Origin: Reyranella sp. | GTDB taxonomy: Bacteria > Pseudomonadota > Alphaproteobacteria > Reyranellales > Reyranellaceae | Length of the DNA: 64,000 bases | NCBI RefSeq assembly: GCF_017305915.1 | Contig: NZ_JAFKJN010000020.1 | Coordinates: forward strand, 1-64,000 | Direction: 5' to 3' | Part shown: piece by piece, positions 1 through 8,811 of the stretch | Layout of the letters: each line of letters begins with the position of its first letter | Numbering within the stretch: position 1 is the first letter of the stretch | Made by a program: the position numbers and the translations under genes | Notes under the pieces: model-generated | Database searches by the model: none | The model's input: only the letters and a program-made list of their open reading frames with translations | What the model was told of the DNA's origin: nothing

Positions 1-138
1 GTCCACCAGATGGTCCTCGGCCTCGAACGGGATGGCCTCATCCGGCGGCAACCCGGTGTCGCCCGAAGCATCGACGTCCTTGTCCCACCTCAGGATCTGC
101 CAATCCTCGATTGGCTCAAATCGTCAAAACCTCTGTGA
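1..138 (+). CDS. C-terminal end of a LexA-like winged-helix DNA-binding protein (partial)
   Basis: Frame 1 is open from the window edge to a TGA at 136-138 and gives the last 45 residues. The segment VHQMVLGLERDGLIRRQPG followed by VARSIDVLVPP matches the recognition helix and wing of small LexA-type winged-helix proteins, in which a repressor N-terminal domain stands alone without the peptidase. The tail is DLPILDWLKSSKPL. It probably binds DNA as a transcription factor, but the target is unknown. It converges on the minus-strand methyltransferase ending at 146. Family assignment rests on this short C-terminal match only. Confidence 0.6.
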   Translation, partial: VHQMVLGLERDGLIRRQPGVARSIDVLVPPQDLPILDWLKSSKPL

Positions 139-145
139 CGAGCCA

Positions 146-1015
146 CTAGGCGGATCCCCAAGGAAGCGCGCTGCGGCGGCTGATGAAGAGACTGCCTTCG
201 CGATGGCTCGTGGGCAGGTCCTCGGCGCTCTGCGCCCGTTGCCAGCCGGTCTTCTGCGGGTAAAGGCCGACGCCCAGTCGCTTGAAATGATCGAATAGCG
301 CCGATGCGTTCTCGGCCGTACCGACCTCGACCATGACGTCCAATCGGGACCAGGTCTCGGCCGGCGCCGAGCGCAGGATAACGACCTCGTGGCCCTCGGC
401 ATCGACCTTGGCGAAATCGCAGCCGGCGGCCAGCGTCGCGAATGCCCGCACCGGCACCCGGAACTTGTCGAGCGGGCCGTAGGGGTTGGCCTTGGCGCCC
501 GCAAGATGGCTGCCGGTCGTGTTGTTCACAACGCGGACGAACTCCGCCTCGCCGTCGGTGTCGGAGACTGCTTCGCGCGCGGGGGTGACGCTGGTGGCCG
601 AGTTGCGCGCGAGATTAGCGCGCAGCAGCTCGAAATGCACCGGATCGGGCTCGTATGCCGTCACCGTGAAGCCCGCGCGGCCCATCAGCAGGGAATGCAG
701 GCCCAGGTTGGCGCCAATATCGAGCGTGCGCCGGTAGAGACCGCGATTCGCCCAGTAGAAGGCGAAGATCAGCAGCTCGTCGAGGCCGAACAGGTCGACC
801 GAGTCGATCGCGCCCATCCTGGTGTAGGGCAGGTCGATGGTGCCGAACGGGCCGACAGCGACGGGACCGCCGTCTTCGCGGGCCAGAGGCGAGGCGCGGA
901 AATGCTCGCTCAGCAGCGTCTTCAGCAGCGCGAAGGAGGGCGACGAGCAGCGCAGCTCGCCGCGCAGGTCGCCAAGCGCCTCGAACAGGCCGGCCGGAAC
1001 CGATGGCGCCGTCAC
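146..1015 (-). CDS. FkbM-family SAM-dependent methyltransferase
   Basis: Class I methyltransferase of the FkbM family (usually O-methylation of sugars or polyketides), 289 aa. The SAM-binding motif DIGANLGLHS lies at about residues 99-108, the acidic loop YEPD at 121-124, and the family motif KVDAEGHE at 203-210. Start: GTG at 1015 lies 3 nt beyond the TGA (1020-1018) of the upstream gene. An in-frame TTG at 1021 would overlap that stop, so translational coupling is likely either way. It is the last gene of a minus-strand operon with the SDR and ThDP enzyme. A sugar substrate is inferred from this context only. Confidence 0.8.
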   Translation of the reverse strand: MTAPSVPAGLFEALGDLRGELRCSSPSFALLKTLLSEHFRASPLAREDGGPVAVGPFGTIDLPYTRMGAIDSVDLFGLDELLIFAFYWANRGLYRRTLDIGANLGLHSLLMGRAGFTVTAYEPDPVHFELLRANLARNSATSVTPAREAVSDTDGEAEFVRVVNNTTGSHLAGAKANPYGPLDKFRVPVRAFATLAAGCDFAKVDAEGHEVVILRSAPAETWSRLDVMVEVGTAENASALFDHFKRLGVGLYPQKTGWQRAQSAEDLPTSHREGSLFISRRSALPWGSA

Positions 1016-1017
1016 GA

Positions 1018-2826
1018 TCAAACCCCCGGAGTGCCGCTGGACGAGGTCGTGTCGCGCTTGAAGGGCGGCACGATCATCTCGCGCTCTATCACGGCCGGAT
1101 CGAGCGCCGGCAGCTGATCCTCCAGCGAGGCGCCGAACTTCAGCACGGGATAGAGCTTCTGAGACGGATTGATCTCGATGTTGCACAGGACCGGACCGCG
1201 CGTCGCGTAGACCTGGCGCAGGCCCGCGTCGATGTCGGCGGTCGCTGCGATCTCGACGACCTCGAGGCCCGTGGCGCGTGCGACCGGGCTGATCGGCGGG
1301 AAGGCGAGGCCGGACGGGCCGTCGACGCCGACATAGTGGCCGTTCAGCCATGTCTCCAACGTCTGCTTCTGGATGCCGTGGCCGTGATTGTTGAACACCA
1401 GCACGCGGATCGGCAGCTTGTGGTGGACCAGCGTCGCCAGCTCGGCGAGGCAGATCATCAGGCCGCCGTCGCCGATGATGCAGGTGATGCCCGCCGTCCC
1501 GCCGGTCACCGCCGCTCCGATCGCTGCCGGCAGGGCATAGCCCATCGGCGTGTTGTTCCAGGCCGACATCAGCCGCTGGCCGCGCTTGGGCTGCAGGCCG
1601 TTGCAGGTCCAGGTGAGGTTGCCGCCGGTGTCGACGAAGATCTGCTCGCCCTCGGGCAGGACCTGAGACAGCCGCGCGATCACGTCGTAGGCGTCGACAT
1701 GGCCGGCGCCGGCCGGTGACGACGGTGGCCGGTCGTCGGGCAGGACGGCCTTCCAGCGCTCGATGCGCTGGCACCACTCGTCGGTCGGCGGCCGCTGGGT
1801 GCTGCCGAGGCGCTCGAGCCAGGCCGGCACGAACGTGTCGAGGCGCGATTCGATGCGGAGGCCGATATCGATGCCGCGGCCGTCGAACTTGTCGAGCTCG
1901 CCGCGCGCGGCGTCAACCATGACGATGCGCGCCTCGCGCGCGAAGGTGTGCAGCAGGCCGCCGGTCACGTTCTGCGACAGCCGCGTGCCGAGGCAGACCA
2001 GCAGATCGGCGTTCTGGATGACGAAGTTGCCCAGCCGCGGCCCGTACACGCCGAACGGCCCAATGCGCAGCGGATGATCGGCCGGCATCAGGTCGAGCGC
2101 CGCCCAGGTGAGCAGGACCGGGAAGCCGAGCTGGTTGATCATCTCGTCGACGACGTTTCCCAGGCGCGGCGTGCTGAAGCCGCCGCCCAATACCAGCGCC
2201 GGCCGGCGCGCCTGCGCCACCAGTTCCGTCAGCGCGTCGAGCTGAGCGTCGAGCGAATCGGAACGATCGGCGGCGGGTGGGACGAAGCCTTCCAGCGTCG
2301 CGGGATCCACCTCGGCACGCTGCAGGTCGTCGGGCAGATCGATCAGCACCGAGCCGGGGCGGCCTTCGTTCGCCCAATAGAAGGCTTCCTCGAGATGGCG
2401 GCGGATCTGGCGCGAGTCGCTGACCTGCGCCGCATGCTTGGTCACGCTCCTGAAGATCGACAGGACGTCGGTCTCCTGGAACCCCATCTGGCGCACCGGA
2501 CGGTCGCCCCGCAGTCGGTGCGTCGCGACCTGGCCGGTGATCATGAGCGTCGGCACCGAATCAAAGTAGGAGCAGCACGTGCCAGTCAGCAGGTTCGTGG
2601 CGCCGGGACCGCTGGTGGTGATCGCCACGCCCATGCGGCCGGTGGTGCGGGCATACCCGTCGGCCGATATCGCCGCGCTCTGTTCATGCTGCGAGCAGAA
2701 ATAAGTCAGCCGCGGATGCCGCGAGGCCGAATCGAAGAGATGAACGGCCGCACCGCCCGACATGCCGAAGACATGGGTGACGCCCTGCCGCGCGAGGAAG
2801 TCGATGACGTAGTCCGAGAGTTTCAT
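1018..2826 (-). CDS. Thiamine-diphosphate-dependent enzyme, acetolactate synthase large-subunit family
   Basis: 602 aa with the three-domain layout of acetolactate-synthase-type ThDP enzymes. The conserved cofactor-activating Glu is in HEQSAA (residue 48), and the ThDP/Mg motif GDG...NN spans residues 452-480. Members join or cleave 2-keto acids and aldehydes. No regulatory subunit (ilvH/ilvN) gene is adjacent, and the neighbours are an SDR and an FkbM methyltransferase, so biosynthetic isoleucine/valine synthesis is unlikely. A role like YerE, which adds a two-carbon unit to a keto-sugar in branched-sugar synthesis, is possible but inferred. The ATG overlaps the stop of the upstream SDR (ATGA), so the two are coupled. 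Confidence 0.8.
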   Translation of the reverse strand: MKLSDYVIDFLARQGVTHVFGMSGGAAVHLFDSASRHPRLTYFCSQHEQSAAISADGYARTTGRMGVAITTSGPGATNLLTGTCCSYFDSVPTLMITGQVATHRLRGDRPVRQMGFQETDVLSIFRSVTKHAAQVSDSRQIRRHLEEAFYWANEGRPGSVLIDLPDDLQRAEVDPATLEGFVPPAADRSDSLDAQLDALTELVAQARRPALVLGGGFSTPRLGNVVDEMINQLGFPVLLTWAALDLMPADHPLRIGPFGVYGPRLGNFVIQNADLLVCLGTRLSQNVTGGLLHTFAREARIVMVDAARGELDKFDGRGIDIGLRIESRLDTFVPAWLERLGSTQRPPTDEWCQRIERWKAVLPDDRPPSSPAGAGHVDAYDVIARLSQVLPEGEQIFVDTGGNLTWTCNGLQPKRGQRLMSAWNNTPMGYALPAAIGAAVTGGTAGITCIIGDGGLMICLAELATLVHHKLPIRVLVFNNHGHGIQKQTLETWLNGHYVGVDGPSGLAFPPISPVARATGLEVVEIAATADIDAGLRQVYATRGPVLCNIEINPSQKLYPVLKFGASLEDQLPALDPAVIEREMIVPPFKRDTTSSSGTPGV

Positions 2827-3641
2827 GTCACGTCTGCATGGCGGCGCAACTTGAACATGGCGTCGTCGTGGCGCAGCGCCTGCGCCAGCCCCGCGCCACC
2901 CTCGCGCCACGGATCGTGCACCACCGAGAAGTTGCGGCCGCCGGTCACGGCGCGATCCTGGGCGAAGCACCAGTCGAGGCAGGCAACGATGTCGCTCACC
3001 GAGGTGCCGCTCTGGGACGCGACCAGGAACTGCGCTGTCCGCTCCAGGTTGCTACCGGCCATCGCGCCGGCCGCCAGCGTCTGGCGGTGGATCTTGGTGG
3101 CCACCCAGCCGGTGCCAAGCGCCACAGCGTGGAGGTCGGGGCACTCCTCGTGGATCAGCTCGCAGAACTTCACCAGGTCGAGCTTACCCAGCGAATAGGC
3201 GGAGTAGTTCGGGAAGCCGCGATTGAGCGCGCCGCCGACGAGAAAGGCGGCGCGGGCGAGGGGCGCCGCCCGCCGGAAGGGAAAGATCGCGTGAAGCAGC
3301 GCCAGTTGCGCCGCGCCGTTCGCCGTCACCGAGTGCAGCCATTCCTGCCGGTCGAGCGAGAAGAAGGGCCCGATCGGCGCCAGCATCCCGACGGCGCTGA
3401 CGAACAGGTCCCATCCGATGGCCTTCTGCTGCAGATGCCGGGCGACGGCATCGATCTGCTCGGGCGAGGCGAGGTCGCAGGCCAGCAGCTCGACTCCGTC
3501 ATCATCGGTGAAGCCGGCCACGGCCGCGGCGTCGCGATAGGTGCCGACGACATGCCAGCCGCGTGCGCGGTAGATCTGCGCCATCGCCTGCCCGATATCG
3601 CTGGAGATGGCGGCGATGAACGCCACAGGCGGCGCTGGCAT
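2823..3641 (-). CDS. SDR-family NAD(P)-dependent oxidoreductase
   Basis: 272-aa short-chain dehydrogenase/reductase. The nucleotide-binding turn reads AAISSDIGQAMA (residues 10-21) in place of the usual TGxxxGxG, so cofactor binding may be slightly unusual. The catalytic residues look intact: Asn108 in TANGAA, Tyr149 and Lys153 in YSLGK. First gene of the operon SDR-ThDP-FkbM, with start ATG at 3641. About 96 bp separate it from the divergent alcohol dehydrogenase, which should hold both promoters. It probably reduces or epimerises a sugar or keto intermediate made by its operon partners (inference). Confidence 0.78.
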   Translation of the reverse strand: MPAPPVAFIAAISSDIGQAMAQIYRARGWHVVGTYRDAAAVAGFTDDDGVELLACDLASPEQIDAVARHLQQKAIGWDLFVSAVGMLAPIGPFFSLDRQEWLHSVTANGAAQLALLHAIFPFRRAAPLARAAFLVGGALNRGFPNYSAYSLGKLDLVKFCELIHEECPDLHAVALGTGWVATKIHRQTLAAGAMAGSNLERTAQFLVASQSGTSVSDIVACLDWCFAQDRAVTGGRNFSVVHDPWREGGAGLAQALRHDDAMFKLRRHADVT

Positions 3642-3737
3642 GAACGGCGGAAGCCTCGTGTCCCCGGTTGTCGTCGCACTCTCTCTGCCGCAACTTGCCG
3701 GGTGATGCAAATCCGCAGCGGTGGGGTACAAGGGGAC

Positions 3738-4805
3738 ATGAGAGCGGCCGTTCTGTATGCCTGTGGCACCCCCTTGCGTATCGTCGAGGGTATCGAGGTT
3801 CCCCCGCCCGGGCCGGGCCAGGTCCATGTCCGGCTGGCCTATTCCGGCGTCTGCCACACCCAGCTGATGGAGGTCCGCGGTGGCCGCGGCGTCGACCGCT
3901 ACCTCCCGCATCTGTTGGGCCACGAAGGCTCGGGCGTGGTGCTGGCCGTGGGCGAGGGCGTCACCAAGGTCGGGCCGGGCGACCGCGTCGTCCTGGGCTG
4001 GATCAAGGGTAAGGGCGCCGATGCACCGGGGCCGAACTATCGCGTGGGCGACACGGTATTGAACGCCGGCGGCGTGACCACGTTCAACAGCGAGGCGATC
4101 GTCGCCGAGAATCGTTGCGTCAAGCTGCCCGAGGGCGTGCCGCTCGACGTCGCCGTGCTGTTCGGCTGCGCCGTGCCGACCGGTGCCGGCATCGTCTTCA
4201 ACGAACTCGCACCGCCAGCCGGGGCGCAAGTGGCGGTGTTCGGCCTGGGCGGCATCGGCATGGTCGCGACCATGGCGCTCCAGGATGTCGGCTGCCGGGT
4301 CATCGCCGTCGATATCGAGGTCGCCAAGCTCGAGGCGGCCCGCGCCCTCGGCGTCTCCGACACGATCGACGCAAGCCAGAATGATGCCCGGCAGGCGATC
4401 GCCAGCTTGACCGAGGGACGAGGGGTCGACTACGCTGTCGACGCGGCAGGCCGCATCAGCACCATCGAGGATGCCTACGCGGTCGTACGGAAGTTCGGTG
4501 GGCTGTGCGTCTTCGCCTCGCATCCGCCGCACGGCGAGAAGCTGTCGCTGGATCCGCACGACCTGATCTCCGGCAAGCAGATCCGCGGGAGCTGGGGCGG
4601 CGCCAGCAAGCCCGACATTCATGTGCCGGCCTTCGCCAGGCTCTATCGTGAGGGGCGGCTGCCGGTCGAGCGGCTGCTGGGCAAGCGTTACAGCCTCGAC
4701 CGGATCAACGATGCGCTCGACGATTTGGAGGATGGCCGTGTCATGCGTCCCCTGATCGTGCTCGACGAAAGCATCACCGCTGAGCCGCCAGGCCCTGCGC
4801 GATGA
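3738..4805 (+). CDS. Zinc-binding alcohol dehydrogenase (MDR superfamily)
   Basis: 355-aa medium-chain dehydrogenase. The catalytic zinc ligands are present: Cys39 (SGVCHTQ), His62-Glu63 (LLGHEGSG) and Cys144 (FGCAVPTG). The Rossmann motif GLGGIG is at 169-174. The loop after GWIKGKG, which in classical class III enzymes carries four Cys for the structural zinc, has none here. It resembles aryl-alcohol or S-(hydroxymethyl)glutathione dehydrogenase-like proteins, but substrate cannot be assigned. Its 3' end overlaps the convergent NUDIX gene by 32 bp. Confidence 0.82.
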   Translation: MRAAVLYACGTPLRIVEGIEVPPPGPGQVHVRLAYSGVCHTQLMEVRGGRGVDRYLPHLLGHEGSGVVLAVGEGVTKVGPGDRVVLGWIKGKGADAPGPNYRVGDTVLNAGGVTTFNSEAIVAENRCVKLPEGVPLDVAVLFGCAVPTGAGIVFNELAPPAGAQVAVFGLGGIGMVATMALQDVGCRVIAVDIEVAKLEAARALGVSDTIDASQNDARQAIASLTEGRGVDYAVDAAGRISTIEDAYAVVRKFGGLCVFASHPPHGEKLSLDPHDLISGKQIRGSWGGASKPDIHVPAFARLYREGRLPVERLLGKRYSLDRINDALDDLEDGRVMRPLIVLDESITAEPPGPAR

Positions 4806-5205
4806 AGTAGTCGAGATCGTCGCGCGTGCGCTGGGCAAGGTCGAGGCGCAGCGCGGCGTCGAGCGTGAACCATCCGAAGCCCGCCCCTTCGCCGAGCACC
4901 AGCCGTTCGGTGGGCACGTAAGTCTCGACGTAGAACACCACGCGATACTGGTTGACCAGCGTGTTCATGTATTCACGCAGGTGGACGGCCTGCTCGGGCT
5001 GGAGGCGAAGGCCGATCTCCTCGGCCATTTCGCGGACGAAGCAGTCGACGTAGGACTCGTCCTGCTCGCCTTGGCCGCCGAAAAATGCCCACTTATGCGG
5101 ATTGGCGGATGTGTTGCCGTCGCGATGATGCAGCAGCACCGAAGTGCGTGGTCGATCGAACAGAAAGCCGCCGGCCCAGAAGTCGCTATACACAGCCGGG
5201 TTCAT
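4774..5205 (-). CDS. NUDIX hydrolase
   Basis: 143 aa with a complete Nudix box at residues 44-66 (G-x5-E-x7-REMAEEIGL), so it should cleave a nucleoside diphosphate linked to another moiety with Mg2+. Start ATG at 5205. The box is central and no other domain is visible. The 3' end runs 32 bp into the convergent alcohol dehydrogenase gene, so the two 3' ends are read on both strands. Preference for a sugar nucleotide would fit the neighbourhood but is not shown by the sequence. Confidence 0.85.
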   Translation of the reverse strand: MNPAVYSDFWAGGFLFDRPRTSVLLHHRDGNTSANPHKWAFFGGQGEQDESYVDCFVREMAEEIGLRLQPEQAVHLREYMNTLVNQYRVVFYVETYVPTERLVLGEGAGFGWFTLDAALRLDLAQRTRDDLDYFIAQGLAAQR

Positions 5206-5288
5206 GGATCACTGAAAATCATTGGTCGATCGGCCTGCGTCCGCTAGTGTGCGGCCAGCATTGTGACACCGAAAAGCTCGACAATACA

Positions 5289-7577
5289 TTGACCTTCGTT
5301 TCGCCATCGGCGTCGTCGGCCGGGCCATCGGTGAGCGCCTCCACATCCAGTTCCGGATCGCATCGCCTGTCCGACCTTGCCGTGCTGGGCGGGCTGATGC
5401 TGACGCTCGGTTTGGCGCTGATCACCCGGTTTTCCGATTTCCGCTCCGCACCGTTCCTGCTCTTCCTGTTCATGATCGGCGCCGGTCCGATCCTGGCGGC
5501 AGGCATCCTGGCAGCAGCGGACGGGCGCCTGTCCGGTGCTCTGCTGGTGTTGCGGAGCGGCCTGCTGGCGCTGCTGGCCGCGCTGATCGTCGATCTCGCG
5601 GTCCGATGGGGCGGCCGGCTGGCGGGCGCTGGCGTCGCAGCCCTCGGTGGGTTGTGGGCCTATGCACAAATACGTCGAGGCGGATTCTGGTCCGAGGCCA
5701 CTTCGCGACTCGACGCCGGGTTGCTCGTGCTCGTGGCGTTGGGAACTTTTCTGCTCAGCCCCTTCGACCCGCAGGCCGCCGTACCGGTCGGGCTGCTCGA
5801 CTACGCGGTGAAGGCGCCGCAGTTCAGCTTGTGGCTGGCCCTGGGCATCGCATGGACGGCGCTCGGCCTTTGGCTGCGCCAACGTGAAGGCTGGGCTTTT
5901 ATCAAGAGCCGCCGCTTCCTCGCAGGGGGCGCTGTCGTACTCGCGGGCGTCGTGATCCTGCTCATGTACGACGACACCCACTTCGTCGACTTCGGGCACT
6001 ACGTACCGTCGATCGGGCCAGCCGTTCACGCGCTGCGCGGCGGCGTTCCGATGGTCGACGTATACAGCGTCTATGGCTTCCTCCCCTGGTTCGTGTATCG
6101 CCTGGTTTTTGCGATATTCGAACCGGCGTTCGGTCCGGCCGCGGTGTTGGTGCGGCTGATCAATCTTGCCTATTTCGCGCTGCTGTTTGCCACGCTGCTC
6201 GTCGTCACGCGGCGCTGGGTATCGGCCGCCTGGTTCTTCGTTCCCGCTTTGCTGATCGCGCTCTGCTCGCACGTCCAAGGCTTCGACGGCATGTGGAACT
6301 TGAACGCCTTGCCGATGACCATGGGCGGCCGCTATCTGATCCCGGCGGCGATGACTCTGACGCTCGCCTGGAAGGGCGGACAACCCGTGCGCGCGGTTGC
6401 GCTCCCGTTGATCGGCGTGGCGGCACTGTCCAGCATCGAGATCCTGGCCTTCGCGCTGGCACCGTGGGGCTTGTGCGTACTGTGCGAGGCCATCCGCCGG
6501 CGGTCGCCCAGGTACCTTCTGCAAGAGGTCGCTTGGGCGATCGTCGACGTCGGCATCGCCCAGGCGATTCTGATCGGCGGCATACGGGTGATTTACGGAC
6601 GGTGGGTCGACTACGGTCCGTATTTCAGCCTGTTCTTCCAGTTTCGCCCGGCCGAGGAGTCGATCTGGTCGGTCACGTTCCCGTCGCTCTATGCGCTGTG
6701 GTTCCCGATCGGCCTCGTCTATTTCCTAGTCATCGCCGTCGCGATGCACCGCGCGTTTCGGCTCGAACCGTCGAGCACCCTGGTAGAGCGCCTCCTGCCT
6801 GTCGCCTCGCTGGGCATGGGCCCGCTCACCTATTTTTTCGGCCGGCCCCAGGAGGGGACCCTGAACGTCGTCTGCTTGCCGTTCGCCGTCGTGGCGATCG
6901 CGGTGGCGCAACGCGTGTTCGTCAAGCCGCAGCGATTCGGTCCGGCCGGTCCGGTGTTGCGCGCCGTCTTGGCCGTGACCTTCGCTTTCATCACAGCCGA
7001 CGCTTTCGAGCACTTCATGCGGCCGCTCGATCCCTCGCGCGGCAACTCATCGATCCTGCGCCGGTGCCTGTCGCCGCTGGGATGCCGGCTGGATGAATTA
7101 CCTCGCCATATCGGCCTCGCCCTCCATACCGATTCGCTCGACCGCCGGACCAGCGTCAGTGCCTACGTCTTCGATGCCGACGGCACGCGCCCTCGAATCG
7201 AGGAAGCAAGGGCGCTGGTGCGGCGCTGGGGAGCGGACGATCGGCAAATCGCGCTGCTGGCCGATCGCATGCCGAACCGCATGGCCGATTCCGACGCGGC
7301 GATCGGTCTCACGACCTTCATGGCGAGCGGCCAGTGGTATCCCTGGTCGATTTCCGCCCCGATCATCGATGGCGCCTCGCGGCTGGTCGAGGAACGGACG
7401 CTGGCCCGGGTCTCGACCGTCTCCGACGGCCTGCTGGTGATCCTGCCCAACGAGGAAAAAACGATGGCTCCGTTGAACGCGGCAGTCCTGAAGCGCCTGC
7501 GGGCCCGCTGCGAGCTTCAGCTGCTCGAACGGGGCCGTTATCTTTCCGCTTTCCACACCCAGGGGTGCATGCGATGA
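5289..7577 (+). CDS. Large polytopic membrane protein, possibly glycosyltransferase-like
   Basis: About 762 aa with roughly a dozen hydrophobic segments over residues 35-610, then a soluble C-terminal part of about 170 residues. Early loop residues MYDDTHFVDFGHY and PMVDVYSVYGF recall the acidic first periplasmic loop of GT-C glycosyltransferases and O-antigen-type membrane enzymes. The C-terminal soluble domain shows no recognisable motif. Start is uncertain: TTG at 5289 is used, GTG at 5331 or 5247 and ATG at 5397 are also in frame, and none has a strong ribosome-binding site. Transfer of sugars from a lipid carrier is plausible but unproven. Confidence 0.6.
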   Translation: MTFVSPSASSAGPSVSASTSSSGSHRLSDLAVLGGLMLTLGLALITRFSDFRSAPFLLFLFMIGAGPILAAGILAAADGRLSGALLVLRSGLLALLAALIVDLAVRWGGRLAGAGVAALGGLWAYAQIRRGGFWSEATSRLDAGLLVLVALGTFLLSPFDPQAAVPVGLLDYAVKAPQFSLWLALGIAWTALGLWLRQREGWAFIKSRRFLAGGAVVLAGVVILLMYDDTHFVDFGHYVPSIGPAVHALRGGVPMVDVYSVYGFLPWFVYRLVFAIFEPAFGPAAVLVRLINLAYFALLFATLLVVTRRWVSAAWFFVPALLIALCSHVQGFDGMWNLNALPMTMGGRYLIPAAMTLTLAWKGGQPVRAVALPLIGVAALSSIEILAFALAPWGLCVLCEAIRRRSPRYLLQEVAWAIVDVGIAQAILIGGIRVIYGRWVDYGPYFSLFFQFRPAEESIWSVTFPSLYALWFPIGLVYFLVIAVAMHRAFRLEPSSTLVERLLPVASLGMGPLTYFFGRPQEGTLNVVCLPFAVVAIAVAQRVFVKPQRFGPAGPVLRAVLAVTFAFITADAFEHFMRPLDPSRGNSSILRRCLSPLGCRLDELPRHIGLALHTDSLDRRTSVSAYVFDADGTRPRIEEARALVRRWGADDRQIALLADRMPNRMADSDAAIGLTTFMASGQWYPWSISAPIIDGASRLVEERTLARVSTVSDGLLVILPNEEKTMAPLNAAVLKRLRARCELQLLERGRYLSAFHTQGCMR

Positions 7578-7635
7578 GCCGATGCGGCATGTTGCGCCCG
7601 CGTACCCAGCCGAGCTGACGGGGAGACACTGACAG

Positions 7636-8610
7636 ATGGCTATTGACCATACGCTTCTGCGCATGTTCATGAAGATGCAGGAGCGGTACCGGATGTCCGG
7701 CGACATCGTGACCATCGGCGTTCAGGACGTGATGTTCAGCCACAGAAGCGGCGCTGAGTTCTTCGAGGAGCAGAACTTCAAGTACACGCCGATCGAGGAG
7801 AAGGACAGGCAGTACCGGACGTCCAAGGCGCAGGCGATCTACGGCGGGATATTCAACGTCAAGGGAGGGGCACCCATGCACATGCATGACCTCTTCAAGA
7901 TGCTGGGCTTCCGCAACGCGCACTCGCTCGATGCCTTCGACGCCGACAAGCCGACCATTCTGCACGACATGAACAAGCCGATCCCCGAGCAGTACAAGGA
8001 CAAGTACGACGTGGTGTTCGATGTCGGCAGCATGGAGCACGTCTTCGACGTAAAGCATTTCGTCCAGAATTGCGTCGAGATGACCAAGGAGAACGGCGTG
8101 CTCGTGATCTACGACGCGCTGATGGGTTGGCACAACGAGTGCTTCTACAACTTCCAGACGCCGTTCTTCTTCGACGTGTTCAGGGCCAACGGCTTCGACG
8201 AGATCGGCGTCTACCTAAACTACTTCCCGAAGTACCACGACTTCGGCAAGAAGAAGACGGTGTGGCGGCGCTTCGAATACGGCGATCGGCCGAAGTTCCG
8301 GAAGGCCGGCTACAACACCCACGTCATCTTCTTCGCCCGCAAGACCAGGACCCTTCCGGAGTTCGTTGTGCCGATGCAGGGCTACTATGCCGAGTACTAC
8401 AAGGATTTCGAGAAGGCCCAGGCTGCCGGAGAGGGGGAGATGTCGCACTACATGCTGGAGAACATGCCGGCGCCGGTGCGCGCCCTGTTCCCCATGCTGG
8501 TGCCGATCTATCGGTTCCTGCCGAACCTGATCCGCGCAGCGGTCGTCGATACGCTCATCGCCATAAAGAACCGCAAGAAGCTCGCCAGCCGAGAACGCAT
8601 TATCGTGTGA
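7636..8610 (+). CDS. SAM-dependent methyltransferase-like protein
   Basis: 324 aa, start ATG 7636 with GGGGAG about 10 nt upstream. The segment FDVGSMEHVFDV (about 128-139) and the following MTKENGVLVIYDAL resemble motifs IV to VI of type-11 methyltransferases. The N-terminal Gly-rich SAM motif is not obvious, so binding is uncertain. The C-terminus (MLVPIYRFLPNLIRAAVVDTL) is hydrophobic and may touch the membrane. Lys and Phe/Tyr codons are more frequent than in neighbours. First gene of the radical-SAM/FkbM region; function unknown. Confidence 0.6.
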   Translation: MAIDHTLLRMFMKMQERYRMSGDIVTIGVQDVMFSHRSGAEFFEEQNFKYTPIEEKDRQYRTSKAQAIYGGIFNVKGGAPMHMHDLFKMLGFRNAHSLDAFDADKPTILHDMNKPIPEQYKDKYDVVFDVGSMEHVFDVKHFVQNCVEMTKENGVLVIYDALMGWHNECFYNFQTPFFFDVFRANGFDEIGVYLNYFPKYHDFGKKKTVWRRFEYGDRPKFRKAGYNTHVIFFARKTRTLPEFVVPMQGYYAEYYKDFEKAQAAGEGEMSHYMLENMPAPVRALFPMLVPIYRFLPNLIRAAVVDTLIAIKNRKKLASRERIIV

Positions 8611-8660
8611 CCCTGGAGTCGCGGTTGCGTCCCAGGCGCAATCCCGCTAACCATTTGTCC

Positions 8661-8811
8661 CCGCAGAAACGAGGCCAAGAGCGCCCTCGATGACGACCGG
8701 ACGACCGGCCGCTTTCGCCATTCACTGCTGGCCAACTACATCCGTGTCGGGACGCAGTTTGCCTCGGGCAAGCTGACCGGTCGCGTGCCCTTCGACATCT
8801 ATGCCGACTGA
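8661..8811 (+). pseudogene. Possible remnant of a coding sequence
   Basis: The frame that ends at the methyltransferase stop (8608-8610) reopens and stays open to a TGA at 8809-8811. From about 8661 it reads like real protein: NEAKSALDDDRTTGRF, then RHSLLANYIRVGTQF, ending LTGRVPFDIYAD. There is no start codon with a ribosome-binding site. It overlaps the 3' end of the convergent membrane protein gene (stop at 8799) by 13 bp. It may be the decayed end of a longer protein; I do not recognise the family. The call rests on amino-acid texture only. Confidence 0.25.

Noticed and set aside
1..140. Minus-strand peptide opposite the first 140 bp
   Set aside because: It reads smoothly but has no start codon, and the plus-strand frame matches a winged-helix protein end.
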